Origin: Candidatus Bathyarchaeota archaeon A05DMB-4
GTDB lineage: Archaea; Thermoproteota; Bathyarchaeia; Bathyarchaeales; SOJC01
NCBI GenBank assembly: GCA_019685575.1
Contig: JABFQO010000005.1
Location: forward strand, 1-64,000
Reading direction: 5' to 3'
DNA length: 64,000 nucleotides
Shown: positions 7,685 to 17,636 of the stretch, in pieces
Position numbering within the stretch: position 1 is the stretch's first letter
Layout of the letters: every line of letters begins with the position of its first letter
Notes under the pieces: generated by a model
The model's database searches: none
The model's input: the letters and a program-made list of their open reading frames with translations, nothing else
What the model was told of the DNA's origin: nothing
Position numbers and translations under genes: made by a program

Positions 7685-8362
7685 ATGAGCAAAATAGTCC
7701 ATCTTACGTACCCACCCGAAAAGTTGGAGGACGCATGGCGTTTTTATAGGCTAAAAAAGGTTGCAGAAATTCTAACCAAAAACTGTCACGGCTTGCTTCT
7801 CGACATAGGGTGCAACGACTGTTTGATTACGAGGTTTATCCCAAAAGAACGTTTCAAATACCTAGGCATAGACTTGAGTCGTCAAGCTTTACGGAAAGGA
7901 AGACCTCAACAAAGAATCCTTACGGACGCTTGCAACCTACCCTTCCCTGACCGATGCGTTGACACTGTTTCGTGCTTCGAAATTATCGAACACCTCCAAG
8001 AACCGCATCAGTTAATGAGGGAAATAGTCAGAGTTTTAAAGCCAAACGGTAAACTGCTTGTCTCTACTCCTAATCAGCAAAGCCTTTTCCTAAAAATCCA
8101 GAAAACAGCACATCTGCCACATTTCCACGATTGGCGATACGTAGAAACACATCATCAAACATTTACTCCGCAAACGCTCGATTCGCTACTAAAACAGTAT
8201 GGTTTTGTGATAACTAAAAAAATCCGCTCCATCGCCTTTCCGCCGTTCAAAATTACAAAAAAACCTAACGTCTACAGGGTTCTCCGTGTTCTTTCCAAGG
8301 CTGTCCCAGAAGATTCGCAAGAATTGCTGATTCGCTTGGCAATGAAAACCGAGCCAACGTAA
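7685..8362 (+). CDS. Class I SAM-dependent methyltransferase
   Basis: A 225-residue methyltransferase of the Methyltransf_11 type. Motif I is LLDIGCND (residues about 39-46), the acidic end of strand 2 is GIDLS, motif II/III is FPDRCVDTVSCFEIIEHL, and the post-motif block VLKPNGKLLVSTPN is typical. The substrate is probably a sugar or lipid-linked glycan intermediate, inferred from the glycosyltransferase that begins 15 bp downstream. It is the first gene of a four-gene plus-strand unit reaching 15134. Confidence 0.85.
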   Translation: MSKIVHLTYPPEKLEDAWRFYRLKKVAEILTKNCHGLLLDIGCNDCLITRFIPKERFKYLGIDLSRQALRKGRPQQRILTDACNLPFPDRCVDTVSCFEIIEHLQEPHQLMREIVRVLKPNGKLLVSTPNQQSLFLKIQKTAHLPHFHDWRYVETHHQTFTPQTLDSLLKQYGFVITKKIRSIAFPPFKITKKPNVYRVLRVLSKAVPEDSQELLIRLAMKTEPT

Positions 8363-8377
8363 TGGGGAGATAAAACA

Positions 8378-9610
8378 ATGTGTGCTGGCTCGCTGAAAAT
8401 CTGCTTTGTATCGACGCAATATCCGCCTCTTACATTGGGCGGGGCGGGAGTCTACGCACATTGTTTATGCACTGAACTCACAAAGTTGGGACACGAGGTT
8501 CACGTGGTTTCTCCGACGCTTCATGAAACAAATGAAGTAGCAACAAACAGTCCAGTTGTTCACCGAATCAAAGTGATAAACAAGCCTATGCTGAAAACGC
8601 CGTCTTATTGGCTTAAACTAAGAAAAAACTACAGTCGGCTACAAAAAGAAATAAACTTTGACATACTGCACGCCAACGTCACCAGCGACCTAAGCCTGAC
8701 CAAAAACCTCGTCAAAACTCCGAGGGCAGTCACGATCCACCACCTCTCGAAAACCACGTTCGCAACGGTTGACGCTTCGCCACCACGCTCCTTTGAGAAT
8801 CTCCGAGAAGAAACAAGCATGATTTTTTGGTTCGAGAAAAAATTAGTCGACCTCGACAAAATAGTGACCCAACGTGCAGACAAAGTGATTGCGGTAAGCC
8901 AATTCACCAAAAACACTCTTACAAGCGCCTATCACGTTCCCCTTCAAAAAATACACGTAATTCACAACGGAATCTACCCAGAGCAGTACACTTGCACGAA
9001 GACTGAAATCGAAGAAACCAAACACAACCTCAACATAGAAAATGCGCTCGCGATACTCTACGTTGGCAGACTGGAGCAGAGAAAAGGGATTATCTACTTG
9101 CTCGAAGCCTTCGCCCACCTCGCAAAAGACTACACTTGCAAACTCGTCATCGCTGGAGACGGAAACCAAACACAACTAAAACAACACGCGCAAACTCTGG
9201 GCATAAAAGAAAAAATAATCTTCACTGGAAAAGTAGACAACAATACGTTAAAACGACTATACAACATCTGCGACGTTTTCGTTCTTCCCTCGTTACTAGA
9301 AGGCTTCGGACTAACCATACTCGAAGCCATGGCCGCAGGGAAACCCGTCGTCGCAACAAACGTGGGCGGCATACCAGAAATAATGAAAAACAACGTTCAC
9401 GGAAAACTAGTTGAACCAAAAAATCCAAGACAACTCAGCACGGCGATTAGATTCTTCCTCGAAAACCCAAAAACCAGTAGAAAAATAGGCGAACACAACA
9501 GAAAATACGTTAAAGAAAGATTCAGTTGGGCAAAAACAGCCAAAGAAACCACGCTTCTTTACGAAACGTTAATCAACAGCCGCCAAGGTGCTTTGCATGA
9601 AAATAAGTGA
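8378..9610 (+). CDS. GT4-family glycosyltransferase
   Basis: A 410-residue retaining glycosyltransferase with two Rossmann-like domains (GT-B fold). The N-terminal domain shows the Gly-rich PPLTLGGAGVYAHCL loop (about residues 16-30). The C-terminal domain carries ILYVGRLEQRKGI, VIAGDG, VFVLPSLLEGFGLTILEAMA and GKPVVATNVGGIPEI, the donor-binding E-x7-E signature of GT4 enzymes. It would transfer a sugar from a nucleotide donor to a lipid-linked or other glycan acceptor at the cytoplasmic face. Its end overlaps the next gene by 14 bp, so they are translationally coupled. Confidence 0.92.
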   Translation: MCAGSLKICFVSTQYPPLTLGGAGVYAHCLCTELTKLGHEVHVVSPTLHETNEVATNSPVVHRIKVINKPMLKTPSYWLKLRKNYSRLQKEINFDILHANVTSDLSLTKNLVKTPRAVTIHHLSKTTFATVDASPPRSFENLREETSMIFWFEKKLVDLDKIVTQRADKVIAVSQFTKNTLTSAYHVPLQKIHVIHNGIYPEQYTCTKTEIEETKHNLNIENALAILYVGRLEQRKGIIYLLEAFAHLAKDYTCKLVIAGDGNQTQLKQHAQTLGIKEKIIFTGKVDNNTLKRLYNICDVFVLPSLLEGFGLTILEAMAAGKPVVATNVGGIPEIMKNNVHGKLVEPKNPRQLSTAIRFFLENPKTSRKIGEHNRKYVKERFSWAKTAKETTLLYETLINSRQGALHENK

Positions 9611-12600
9611 GAAACTAAAAAACATTCTGAAACACAGAAAAACCAGAACCCAAACCGCGGCCTACAGAACTTCACCTCTGAAACGACTCAAATCAAAATT
9701 TGGCAGATTACAACTTACAAAAGAAGCCTTCTCTCCCTTGAAAAAACACGTTTGGCTCATTGTCAGCCTAAGCACAATATTAATGGTGTCAGTGCTGGTT
9801 TTCCGAAATTTCCTTTTCACGGAAGAATGGCCAGCGGGCGGAGACGTTCTGGGCTGGATATCGCGCGTGTATCTTTACGGCAACGACTTTCGCTGGCTCC
9901 AAGTTTGGCGGCCATACTCTTTTGGTTTTGTTGAAATCGTAAACCTGCTCGATTTCTTACTCTTCTCAACCCACTTAGCGTTCCAAACAGGGGAAACCAC
10001 GGTTAAAGTTTTCATGTTCTCGTCTTTTCTGTTCGCCGGCATATCAGTCTACGCTTTTGCCTACCGGTTTACCCGAAAACACGTCGCCGCACTCTCTGCG
10101 TCCCTCGTCTACTTGTTAAACCAATGGCTCATCTCCCAGCTTTTCGAGGCACACATCGAAATCCTCTTCAGCTACGCGTTTGCACCGTTACTTTTTCTTT
10201 TTGTTGACCGCGCGTTAGAACAGGCAAGATTTAAGGACACCTTAACTTCGGCGATAATCGTAACAATCGCAGTCACGGCGTTTCACGCCGAAGCCATCGT
10301 CATTTATGGAGCCTTCATGATACTCTACACCATTTTCTACCTAATCGTCCCGACAAAAAATAACCCCTTCAAGACGCGTGCGAAACGACTTTTAAAGGTT
10401 TACGTGCCTCTGGCGGTCATCGTTTTTCTTCTTTCAAGTTTCGTTATGTTGCCATTTTTTATGAATTCGAGACCGCGTTATTATTCAGCGAGTTATGCGT
10501 ACAGTTTGGATGAGACTTATATTTACGGCTACAAAAACTTGGTTGACGCGTTCACGTTAAAGTCCAGAGAAGCATGGGGCTACATACTAGCCTTGGATTA
10601 CGCCACCGGAATAGGGTTTCCGGGTTTTCCTTCGATTGTTTTAACGGTTATTTTCGCGTTAGCCTACTGCGTCTTGCTTGTCCGCCGAGACAGGTATACC
10701 ATTTTCTTCGCGTTTTCCACGGTTCTCGCCGTGTTCATGAGTATGGGGCCCAACCCGCCTTTCGGTGATTTTTTCATCTGGGCGTGGCATAACATTCCCC
10801 ACTTTGCCGTTTTCCGTGCGATAAGCAGATGGATAATGATTGCTGCTTTGTCGCATGCCTTTTTTGTTTCGCTCTTTGTGAGTGGCGTTATTGACTATGT
10901 TGAGAGGAGGATGAAGGTTCCAGTTGAAAGCGTCGTGTTTACTGTTAGAGCCAGTGGCAACAGGAACTCTTTTGGGCGCGTGTATTCCGTGTCTGTTGAT
11001 GCGGTGAACACTGTTGTTAGACGTTTTCACAAGTTTTTGCTGAGGGTAGGCGTGTTGTTTTTGCTTCTTGTTTTCGTAACCCCCGTGTTTGAAGGCTACT
11101 ACATCGTTGGCAACGGTTTGCAGGTTAATACTCCGCCACAGAGTTACCTACTTCCTTACATGTGGATCGGTAGCCAAACGGGCAATTTTAAAGTAGTAAC
11201 GGTTGGACAACAACCTGTCGATTTCGCTGACAGCGCTATGATTGGCGGTTTAGGTTGGTCGCACGAATATGGTGCTGACAGTTCTTTTCTAACCGATAGA
11301 CCGACGCTTCAGGATGGCGGCTGGGAATCTCTATCGCGACTATTCGTGGATTATTTACGCAACCGAGTGGTTCCCTACAAAATGAGCGACGATTTCATGA
11401 AAATGCTCGGAGCATTCGGCTATCGATACCTCGTCATACCCTCTTATGCTAGTGATGCGCTCCGCGAATTTTTCATAAACCAAAAACAAGTTCACACAGT
11501 CTACAATGCAAGCGGCGCCGTCATTCTCGAAAACGACTTTTTCAACGGACCAGCACTTGACGTGACAAGCTATGCTGTTGTTCAGGGAGATTTGGAAAGC
11601 TTCCTTTCTTTAAATAAAATAGACTCCTTTAACCTAAACCGCACCGCGCTCCTCTTCACACAACAAATACAATCCCCACTCCTTTCAAGTCCATGGCTTA
11701 CCAATTCTGAAAACCTAATTTTTGCAGATTCGGATTTCACGGATATGCTTATGCTTTCTTTAAAAGAAAACTCGGGGTTCATTAAACCGTCAAAATACGG
11801 TGTCAACAGTTTCAAATCACAACTGCAATGGATTCAGTCGTCTGAATGGACGAGATATGGGGAAATTTTGTTTGACGAGAAAACGCTTCAAACTTCGGGC
11901 AGAACCAGCATAAGTATTCCGTTTAAAACACAGTCGGACGACATCTTTGTCTTCTTGGCAAGACTTGGGTTTACACCATACCGCGGAACCTTAACCATCG
12001 CAATCGACGGTGTTAAAGTGAAAGAAATACAACCAATCACAAACGGTCCATCAACACTTCGTTGGGTAAATATCGGCATACTCAACTTGAAAGGCGGCAA
12101 CCACGAAATCACTCTTTCAAACGATGGAACCGGCCCAAACGACGTAGACGTGCTGGCTATGATAGATTTGGATGAATTTGAACAACAAAAAACTCTCTTA
12201 ACCAACACGTTGAACAACTTTCAAGGCAGAATAATTCACTTTATCGAACCAGAAAACACGTTCACTTACAATGCTACCGGCGGGTGGGCTTACACGCTTT
12301 TCCCATACACTGGCTTTGGACTACGTCTAAACGAATTTGGAGGAAACGTAGCCTTAAGCGGAACAGCATCTGCAAGTTCGAGTTTCAGCGAGGATTTTGA
12401 ACCAAAATACGCAAACGACGGCTTGAACACTACTCGATGGGCTTCTTCAGCAGGAAGAGCACAGTGGCTTAGGCTAGAATGGCCCACTGTGCAAGAATTA
12501 ACGGGCGTTCAGATACGCTTTGAAGAAGCACTGGCTGAAGATTATGCCGTCCAAACATGGAATGGCACGGCATGGGTCAACCAAATCACAGTAACAAACA

Positions 12601-13388
12601 ACAGCCAAACCAAAGTTTACCACAGATTTCTACAGCCCATAAACACCACAAGACTGCAAGTTTCTATGAATGCTACGACACTGTACGACATGGTTAGCAT
12701 GTGGGAAATCGAGACGTTCTCCAAAACATCCTCCATTTTCTCAAAAATAAATCCGCTACGCGCTGGGCTTTACATGGTTGCTTTTCGTTTAGCCTCAAGT
12801 CCGGACTACGGAACAATCCACGTTAAACTCAACAATTATACTTGCTCAATTTCCTGTCAAAGCCAAGACGCGGGGTTTGAATGGTACGAGATGGGCCCAA
12901 TTTTTCTTGAAAATCGTGAACATGACTTGAGAATCGATTGTGTTGGAAAAATCGATTTTGACTCTATGCTGGTTTACTCCGTAACGGAGAATGAAACTCT
13001 TCATGCAGACGAACTTTTTGAAAACACGCGCCAAAAAATTCCAGAAATAGAAATCGAGAAAATCAATTCTGTTCAGTACAACGTTCGCGTAAAGTCAGAT
13101 GACAGTTTCTTACTCGTTTTCTCAGAATCCTACCATCCACTTTGGAGAGCAACCGTTGGCAACGAAGAGTTTTCTCCAATAATCGCGGATTTTTTTGTTA
13201 ATTGTTTTTTCATCGACAAATCTGGAGAGTTTACGGTTGTTTTGTATTTCTCTGGACAACAATACACAGACTTGGGCTTAAAAATCTCTCTTTTCACGTT
13301 CCTTATAGTCGCAGGACTCCTCGCCACTCCATCAAGCGTCTTTAAGAAACTAAAAACACGCTTAACGAGAAAAAGGAGGCGCATGTAA
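9597..13388 (+). CDS. Large polytopic membrane protein (GT-C-like) with discoidin-type domain
   Basis: A 1263-residue protein. After a basic cytoplasmic N-terminus, residues about 45-505 contain roughly a dozen membrane spans. The first large outer loop has WPAGGDVLGWISRVYLYGND, in the place where GT-C glycosyltransferases keep acidic catalytic residues. Residues about 510-1225 are extracellular. Within them about 910-1040 looks like an F5/8 type C (discoidin) carbohydrate-binding module (ASSSFSEDFEPKYANDGLNT and TRWASSAGRAQWLRLEWP). One last span (about 1225-1245) ends in a very basic tail, RLTRKRRRM. AAGGTG sits 6 nt before ATG 9597 and fixes the start over GTG 9588. I infer assembly or attachment of a surface glycan; the activity is unproven. 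Confidence 0.75.
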   Translation: MKISEKLKNILKHRKTRTQTAAYRTSPLKRLKSKFGRLQLTKEAFSPLKKHVWLIVSLSTILMVSVLVFRNFLFTEEWPAGGDVLGWISRVYLYGNDFRWLQVWRPYSFGFVEIVNLLDFLLFSTHLAFQTGETTVKVFMFSSFLFAGISVYAFAYRFTRKHVAALSASLVYLLNQWLISQLFEAHIEILFSYAFAPLLFLFVDRALEQARFKDTLTSAIIVTIAVTAFHAEAIVIYGAFMILYTIFYLIVPTKNNPFKTRAKRLLKVYVPLAVIVFLLSSFVMLPFFMNSRPRYYSASYAYSLDETYIYGYKNLVDAFTLKSREAWGYILALDYATGIGFPGFPSIVLTVIFALAYCVLLVRRDRYTIFFAFSTVLAVFMSMGPNPPFGDFFIWAWHNIPHFAVFRAISRWIMIAALSHAFFVSLFVSGVIDYVERRMKVPVESVVFTVRASGNRNSFGRVYSVSVDAVNTVVRRFHKFLLRVGVLFLLLVFVTPVFEGYYIVGNGLQVNTPPQSYLLPYMWIGSQTGNFKVVTVGQQPVDFADSAMIGGLGWSHEYGADSSFLTDRPTLQDGGWESLSRLFVDYLRNRVVPYKMSDDFMKMLGAFGYRYLVIPSYASDALREFFINQKQVHTVYNASGAVILENDFFNGPALDVTSYAVVQGDLESFLSLNKIDSFNLNRTALLFTQQIQSPLLSSPWLTNSENLIFADSDFTDMLMLSLKENSGFIKPSKYGVNSFKSQLQWIQSSEWTRYGEILFDEKTLQTSGRTSISIPFKTQSDDIFVFLARLGFTPYRGTLTIAIDGVKVKEIQPITNGPSTLRWVNIGILNLKGGNHEITLSNDGTGPNDVDVLAMIDLDEFEQQKTLLTNTLNNFQGRIIHFIEPENTFTYNATGGWAYTLFPYTGFGLRLNEFGGNVALSGTASASSSFSEDFEPKYANDGLNTTRWASSAGRAQWLRLEWPTVQELTGVQIRFEEALAEDYAVQTWNGTAWVNQITVTNNSQTKVYHRFLQPINTTRLQVSMNATTLYDMVSMWEIETFSKTSSIFSKINPLRAGLYMVAFRLASSPDYGTIHVKLNNYTCSISCQSQDAGFEWYEMGPIFLENREHDLRIDCVGKIDFDSMLVYSVTENETLHADELFENTRQKIPEIEIEKINSVQYNVRVKSDDSFLLVFSESYHPLWRATVGNEEFSPIIADFFVNCFFIDKSGEFTVVLYFSGQQYTDLGLKISLFTFLIVAGLLATPSSVFKKLKTRLTRKRRRM

Positions 13389-15134
13389 TTGCGGATAAAG
13401 CTTGCTTATCTCTTAACGACGATTTGTGTCTCGTCAATTCTAGTCGCCGCTTTTCTGGGTTTTTCTGGTTTAAAATCACGTTCTCCTTCAGAAAACACTC
13501 CAGCGTCCTTCTCGGCGATTATGAACCTGTTCGATGCTCCCGTCGGCGACGTCTATTTCATGTACCCCGAGAATAATCCCAGCGACCACGCAGCCTACGA
13601 CATGGTCATAAACATGTGCCGGAACCACCCGCAAATGGAGTACTACTACAAACCGGGCGACTTGTACGTTGACTCGGACGGTTACCCCAGACCCAACATC
13701 ATCAAACACGGCAAATACATGGTCTTCATCGGCGGACCCTTCTCCCAAGAATGCGTAAACTACTACGAAAGCACGCTACAAGCACCGGTTAGACTTGGAT
13801 ACAACGGCACATACATCTGGTGGGAAACAAACAACCAAACAGTCCTGGAAGACTCGGTTATGAAAACTTCAGAACTGGATAGGCATCATGACATGTTTTT
13901 GCTCGAATATTTCGTCGATGCTGACGGGAGAGGAATCTTCATTTGCTACGGGTACGGTTGGCGGGGAACATGGATAGCAACTGATTACCTCCTCAAGGTG
14001 GTTCTTCCCAACATTGACCGTTACACTAGAAGTTTTTACGTTTTTAAATGGGTGGACAAGAACAATGACACTTTTCCCGACGTCACGGAGGTAAACGAGG
14101 ACAGCCCAAAATATGTCCTTGTGCAAGCCACGCTACAGTCAACAGTTAACAAAACAATCCTGCAATGGTTCGCCGACGCAGTTCATTCGCGTGGGCTCAA
14201 GACCACATGGTACATTGGGATATACTCGATGGAAAGCAGCGTCGTCTCAATGCTTAAACACTACATAACCCTCGGTGACAGCGTCCAACTCTCCTTCGGT
14301 TACGGAGCAAGCGACACAGACGCATTTTTCAACAAAATGTCGCCCGAGGCAAGGCTGAATTACGTGGACCGCTGTATGGACCAGTTCAAGCGTGTTTTCG
14401 GCTATTATCCATCAGTGGTTCAAGCCTACTACCTTGACGCTTACACTTTAACCTACATTTCTCTCAGATACCCCGCAGTTAAAGGCGCAGTCGCATACTG
14501 CAACCACGAGGTTTTCACCGACGATTTCAAGTCCGCCGGCGCGTACTACATGCCTTACTATCCGAGCAAGTACAATACTCTCGCGCCGAACACGGGAAAC
14601 GATGACAAAATAGACATTGTCGTAATGCCCTACATACAGAGAGACGCCACGAACTCCATCATAAAAGCAACAACTGGCTATAACCTAGACCCACAAGACG
14701 GCTACCCTCTCGTGACGAATTGGCAGGAATATTTTTCACGGCTTTTTCAAGCGTATACTGACGGATGGGACCAGTTTGGACTAGCATCGTATATGGTTGA
14801 TTTGACGTACCATTACGTGCCGTTTCGGGTAATCGAAAAAGACCTTGACCACATAAGAAATCAAATAAGCACCCAAAGGCTCATGCACGTGGTGGATTCG
14901 GAATTCGTGGAATGGTTCAAGATGTCTTTTCAGAATTCTCCTGCTTACCGATGGGAATACATCGACCCTTTAGACGGAGACTCAAAATTTGAATGGTACT
15001 TTTCGCCCCAATTCCGTGCCGGCTACGTGAACGGCACCCTGCTGGAATGGAGAAACTACGTCTCCAGAGTTTATGAAGGTTGCTTCGACGAGGCAGTCGG
15101 TTCCTACGACAACAGTGCTTTGCTTGTTCCTTAG
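13389..15134 (+). CDS. Exported or membrane-anchored hypothetical protein of the glycan unit
   Basis: A 581-residue protein with a TTG start. AGGAGG lies about 9 nt before it, and the ATG three codons upstream belongs to the end of the previous gene. Residues 4-25 (LAYLLTTICVSSILVAAFLG) form a signal peptide or N-anchor. The rest is extracytoplasmic, rich in Tyr, Trp and Asp, with a segment VNKTILQWFADAVHSRGLKT and later motifs that recall the beta/alpha barrels of polysaccharide deacetylases or glycosidases. I cannot place it in a family. It directly follows the GT-C-like gene, so a role in surface polysaccharide processing is the natural inference. Confidence 0.6.
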   Translation: MRIKLAYLLTTICVSSILVAAFLGFSGLKSRSPSENTPASFSAIMNLFDAPVGDVYFMYPENNPSDHAAYDMVINMCRNHPQMEYYYKPGDLYVDSDGYPRPNIIKHGKYMVFIGGPFSQECVNYYESTLQAPVRLGYNGTYIWWETNNQTVLEDSVMKTSELDRHHDMFLLEYFVDADGRGIFICYGYGWRGTWIATDYLLKVVLPNIDRYTRSFYVFKWVDKNNDTFPDVTEVNEDSPKYVLVQATLQSTVNKTILQWFADAVHSRGLKTTWYIGIYSMESSVVSMLKHYITLGDSVQLSFGYGASDTDAFFNKMSPEARLNYVDRCMDQFKRVFGYYPSVVQAYYLDAYTLTYISLRYPAVKGAVAYCNHEVFTDDFKSAGAYYMPYYPSKYNTLAPNTGNDDKIDIVVMPYIQRDATNSIIKATTGYNLDPQDGYPLVTNWQEYFSRLFQAYTDGWDQFGLASYMVDLTYHYVPFRVIEKDLDHIRNQISTQRLMHVVDSEFVEWFKMSFQNSPAYRWEYIDPLDGDSKFEWYFSPQFRAGYVNGTLLEWRNYVSRVYEGCFDEAVGSYDNSALLVP

Positions 15135-15150
15135 TTAAGAATAAAGAGTC

Positions 15151-15744
15151 TTAGTAGACTTTGACTTCCCATTCCTTTGGGCCGGCGAGTATTATTATGC
15201 TATGGGATTTTATCAGGTTCAAGTAGAGGTCGCCGTTTCCTTGCTTGCAGAGTAGTTCGAAATCGTAAACACAAACTGTTATGGCTGGAATCTCGAGCGC
15301 TTTCTGCAAAAGCCTCTCATATTTTATCAAGTAATCCACCATGCCGTAGGCGAGGAAAAAAGCCATGTCTTCAATTATGATGATTTTCTTGAACCCTTTT
15401 GCGGTTAATTCGTTATAGGCGTTCTTAATCGAGTCTATGCTTTGTTGTAGGTTGTTTCCTACGTTGAAGAAGTATTGTCCACCTTGATCGACTAGCCGAA
15501 ACGCGCCCTTTTGCATATACTTATCCGCGGCGATGCCGAATTGTTTCAGAGTAATAGCGATGTGCGTCGGGCTTATTTGGCTGAAAAAATACACCACTCC
15601 TCCGCCTTCCTCGAGAATTGTTTTGATGTAAGAAAAAAGCACGAGTTGTTTGTCTTCTGGGTACGTGTAAAACATTATTGCGTGATCGTGCGGTTTCAGT
15701 TGGTTTACGAACCCAAGCACTTCAGCCTTTCCCAACTCGGCCAC
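15151..15744 (-). CDS. MEDS (DcmR sensory) domain protein
   Basis: A 197-residue protein matching the MEDS domain, a RecA/KaiC-related sensory domain of methanogens and methylotrophs. It has the HDHAIMFYTYPEDKQLVLFSY start (residues about 19-39), the GGGVVYFFSQ strand where a nucleotide-binding loop would be, and later KKIIIIEDMAFFL and PAITVCVYDFELL. A canonical Walker A is absent, as in the family. It stands alone with no attached kinase or HTH domain, so signal transfer must be through a partner. It is convergent with the glycan unit, 16 bp away. Confidence 0.8.
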   Translation of the reverse strand: MAELGKAEVLGFVNQLKPHDHAIMFYTYPEDKQLVLFSYIKTILEEGGGVVYFFSQISPTHIAITLKQFGIAADKYMQKGAFRLVDQGGQYFFNVGNNLQQSIDSIKNAYNELTAKGFKKIIIIEDMAFFLAYGMVDYLIKYERLLQKALEIPAITVCVYDFELLCKQGNGDLYLNLIKSHSIIILAGPKEWEVKVY

Positions 15745-15841
15745 TAAAATGCAGATTTGAGGGTGGCTAATAAATTCTGTAAGGATTGTTCAGAATCAGA
15801 CCGCAGTTTATTCATTAAGAAATCTTCGTTTTTTCGACGGG

Positions 15842-16303
15842 CTAAAGCGGCTTTTCCTCGTAGCCGTGACCAACGGATTCCACGTATTCTCGACCCGCGC
15901 CTTGAAGGCTCAGTTTAGTCATACTTTCAAGTTGTGCATGATAACGGTTTATGAAATGCTGCAGAGTTTCTAAACCCATCAGGTTTCGAAAGCTGATGCC
16001 CATAAAATCATAATCGCTCGTTTTTGCATCCTTAACAACCAGATAAATTATGAAGGCGGGAAAGTCAGGCTTGGCTAATATTTGGCTGAGGCACGTGGCC
16101 TTGTCTGGGGTTTCGCAGTCGAAAAAGATTTTCTGCTCAGTCGCAAACCATTCTCTGAGCTTGTAAATGGGAACCTTTAACCCTGCATATTTTTGTTCAA
16201 GAATTTTTGCGTACTCAACCGCAGAAATAATGTTTGCCAACGCTACCCACCATGCACATAAAATAGAATGCTTCGAATAAATTTCTTTTGCGCAAAAAGG
16301 CAA
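15842..16303 (-). CDS. Hypothetical protein
   Basis: A 153-residue protein that I do not recognise. It is predicted soluble, with mixed alpha/beta character, several Cys residues (FFDCETPDKATCLSQIL) and a helical C-terminus. It could be an accessory of the neighbouring MEDS sensor, since both lie on the minus strand about 100 bp apart, but nothing in the sequence proves this. It follows the pgk end by about 45 bp in the opposite reading sense, so it is downstream of nothing obvious. Confidence 0.5.
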   Translation of the reverse strand: MPFCAKEIYSKHSILCAWWVALANIISAVEYAKILEQKYAGLKVPIYKLREWFATEQKIFFDCETPDKATCLSQILAKPDFPAFIIYLVVKDAKTSDYDFMGISFRNLMGLETLQHFINRYHAQLESMTKLSLQGAGREYVESVGHGYEEKPL

Positions 16304-16347
16304 AAGTCGAAGTTTTGTGAGTTATGAAAAAATAAAAGAGGAGGACG

Positions 16348-17577
16348 TTAGAGTTTTCTTGTGGCTGCCTTCTCCAACGCGACTACGCCGGGAAGTTTCT
16401 CGCCCATAAGAAACTCGATTAGCGCTCCGCCTGCTGTGCTCACGTAACTCATTTTCTTTGCAAAACTAAACTTCTCCGCCGCAGAAACGGTGTCTCCTCC
16501 GCCTATCAGCGAATACGCCTTTGAGGTGGCGATTGCTTCGAAGATTTTTCTTGTTCCTGTCGCAAACTCATCGTTTTCGAATACTCCTACGGGGCCGCTG
16601 AACACGATGGATTTGGCGTTTTTTATGATTTTGCTGTATTTTGCTATTGTTTCGGTTCCAATGTCGAAGATTGGGTGTTCCGTGGGAAGTTGTTTTACAG
16701 AGATTTCCTTCCGTTTTTTCCCTACTTCCACAGCGACGTCTATGGGAGTTTGGATTCTTTCTGGATACTCCTGAATTAACGCCTTTATACCCGGCACAAA
16801 ACCTGTAAGTTCTTTCTTTTGGAGAAAATCCATGTTAGGTTTGCCAAGATTAACGCCCTTTGCCGCGAGGAACAAATGACCTACTACGCCACCAGTCAGC
16901 ACGTGGTCTGCGATGTTGTTCTTTAAAACATACTGCGAAATCTTCAGAGCATCATCAGCCTTGGCGCCGCCTAAAATGTAAACACACGGTTTCTCTGGGT
17001 TCTCCACCGCCTTGGTCAACGCCTTCAGTTCTCGCTCCATGATTCTTCCCGCTATGCTGGGAAGCACGGCGGTGAAGCCTACGATTGATATTTGGGCTCG
17101 ATGCGCTGCGGCGAAGGCGTCGCTGACGAATACGTCGGCTAAGGGTGCAAGTTTTTGGACGAATTCTGACTTGGCATGTTCTTCGGGTGTGCCTTTTTTC
17201 AACTCGTCAGGGTAGGTGCGCACGTTTTCTAAGACGAGTATCTCGCCCCTCTTAAGTTGCCTAATGGCGTTCTGTGCTTTTTCTCCAAACAAATCATCCA
17301 CATACTGCACTGGTTTGCCCAACACTTTGCTGAGAATTTCTGCGTGCTGCTTAAGCGGAGCAAAATCGGGGTCGCCGGGACGTCCTTGATGCGCCAAGAT
17401 TACTACCTTGGCTCCTTTCTGGACGAGTTCTTTTATGGTTGTTTCTCCATGCGATCGAATACGGGGAGCCTCGAGAATTTTCTTGGTTTGCGGATCTATA
17501 TTCGAGTTAAAATCGACTCTTACAAGTGCGGTTTTATTTTCGAAGTTGAAATCATCCATGGTTAAGAATTTCGCCAT
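16348..17577 (-). CDS. pgk: Phosphoglycerate kinase
   Basis: A 409-residue enzyme interconverting 1,3-bisphosphoglycerate + ADP and 3-phosphoglycerate + ATP. The substrate-binding signature VRVDFNSNID lies near residue 20, the conserved basic block is LAHQGRPGDPDF, and the nucleotide loop is GGGDTVSAAE near the C-terminus. Length and variants fit the archaeal branch. It lies 59 bp downstream of gap on the same strand, forming a gap-pgk pair for the lower part of gluconeogenesis or glycolysis. Confidence 0.96.
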   Translation of the reverse strand: MAKFLTMDDFNFENKTALVRVDFNSNIDPQTKKILEAPRIRSHGETTIKELVQKGAKVVILAHQGRPGDPDFAPLKQHAEILSKVLGKPVQYVDDLFGEKAQNAIRQLKRGEILVLENVRTYPDELKKGTPEEHAKSEFVQKLAPLADVFVSDAFAAAHRAQISIVGFTAVLPSIAGRIMERELKALTKAVENPEKPCVYILGGAKADDALKISQYVLKNNIADHVLTGGVVGHLFLAAKGVNLGKPNMDFLQKKELTGFVPGIKALIQEYPERIQTPIDVAVEVGKKRKEISVKQLPTEHPIFDIGTETIAKYSKIIKNAKSIVFSGPVGVFENDEFATGTRKIFEAIATSKAYSLIGGGDTVSAAEKFSFAKKMSYVSTAGGALIEFLMGEKLPGVVALEKAATRKL

Positions 17578-17636
17578 TTTTTCACCTACTTTTTATGATA
17601 GAAAGGGGAAAGGGTTTGGAATAATTCTCGGGTTGT

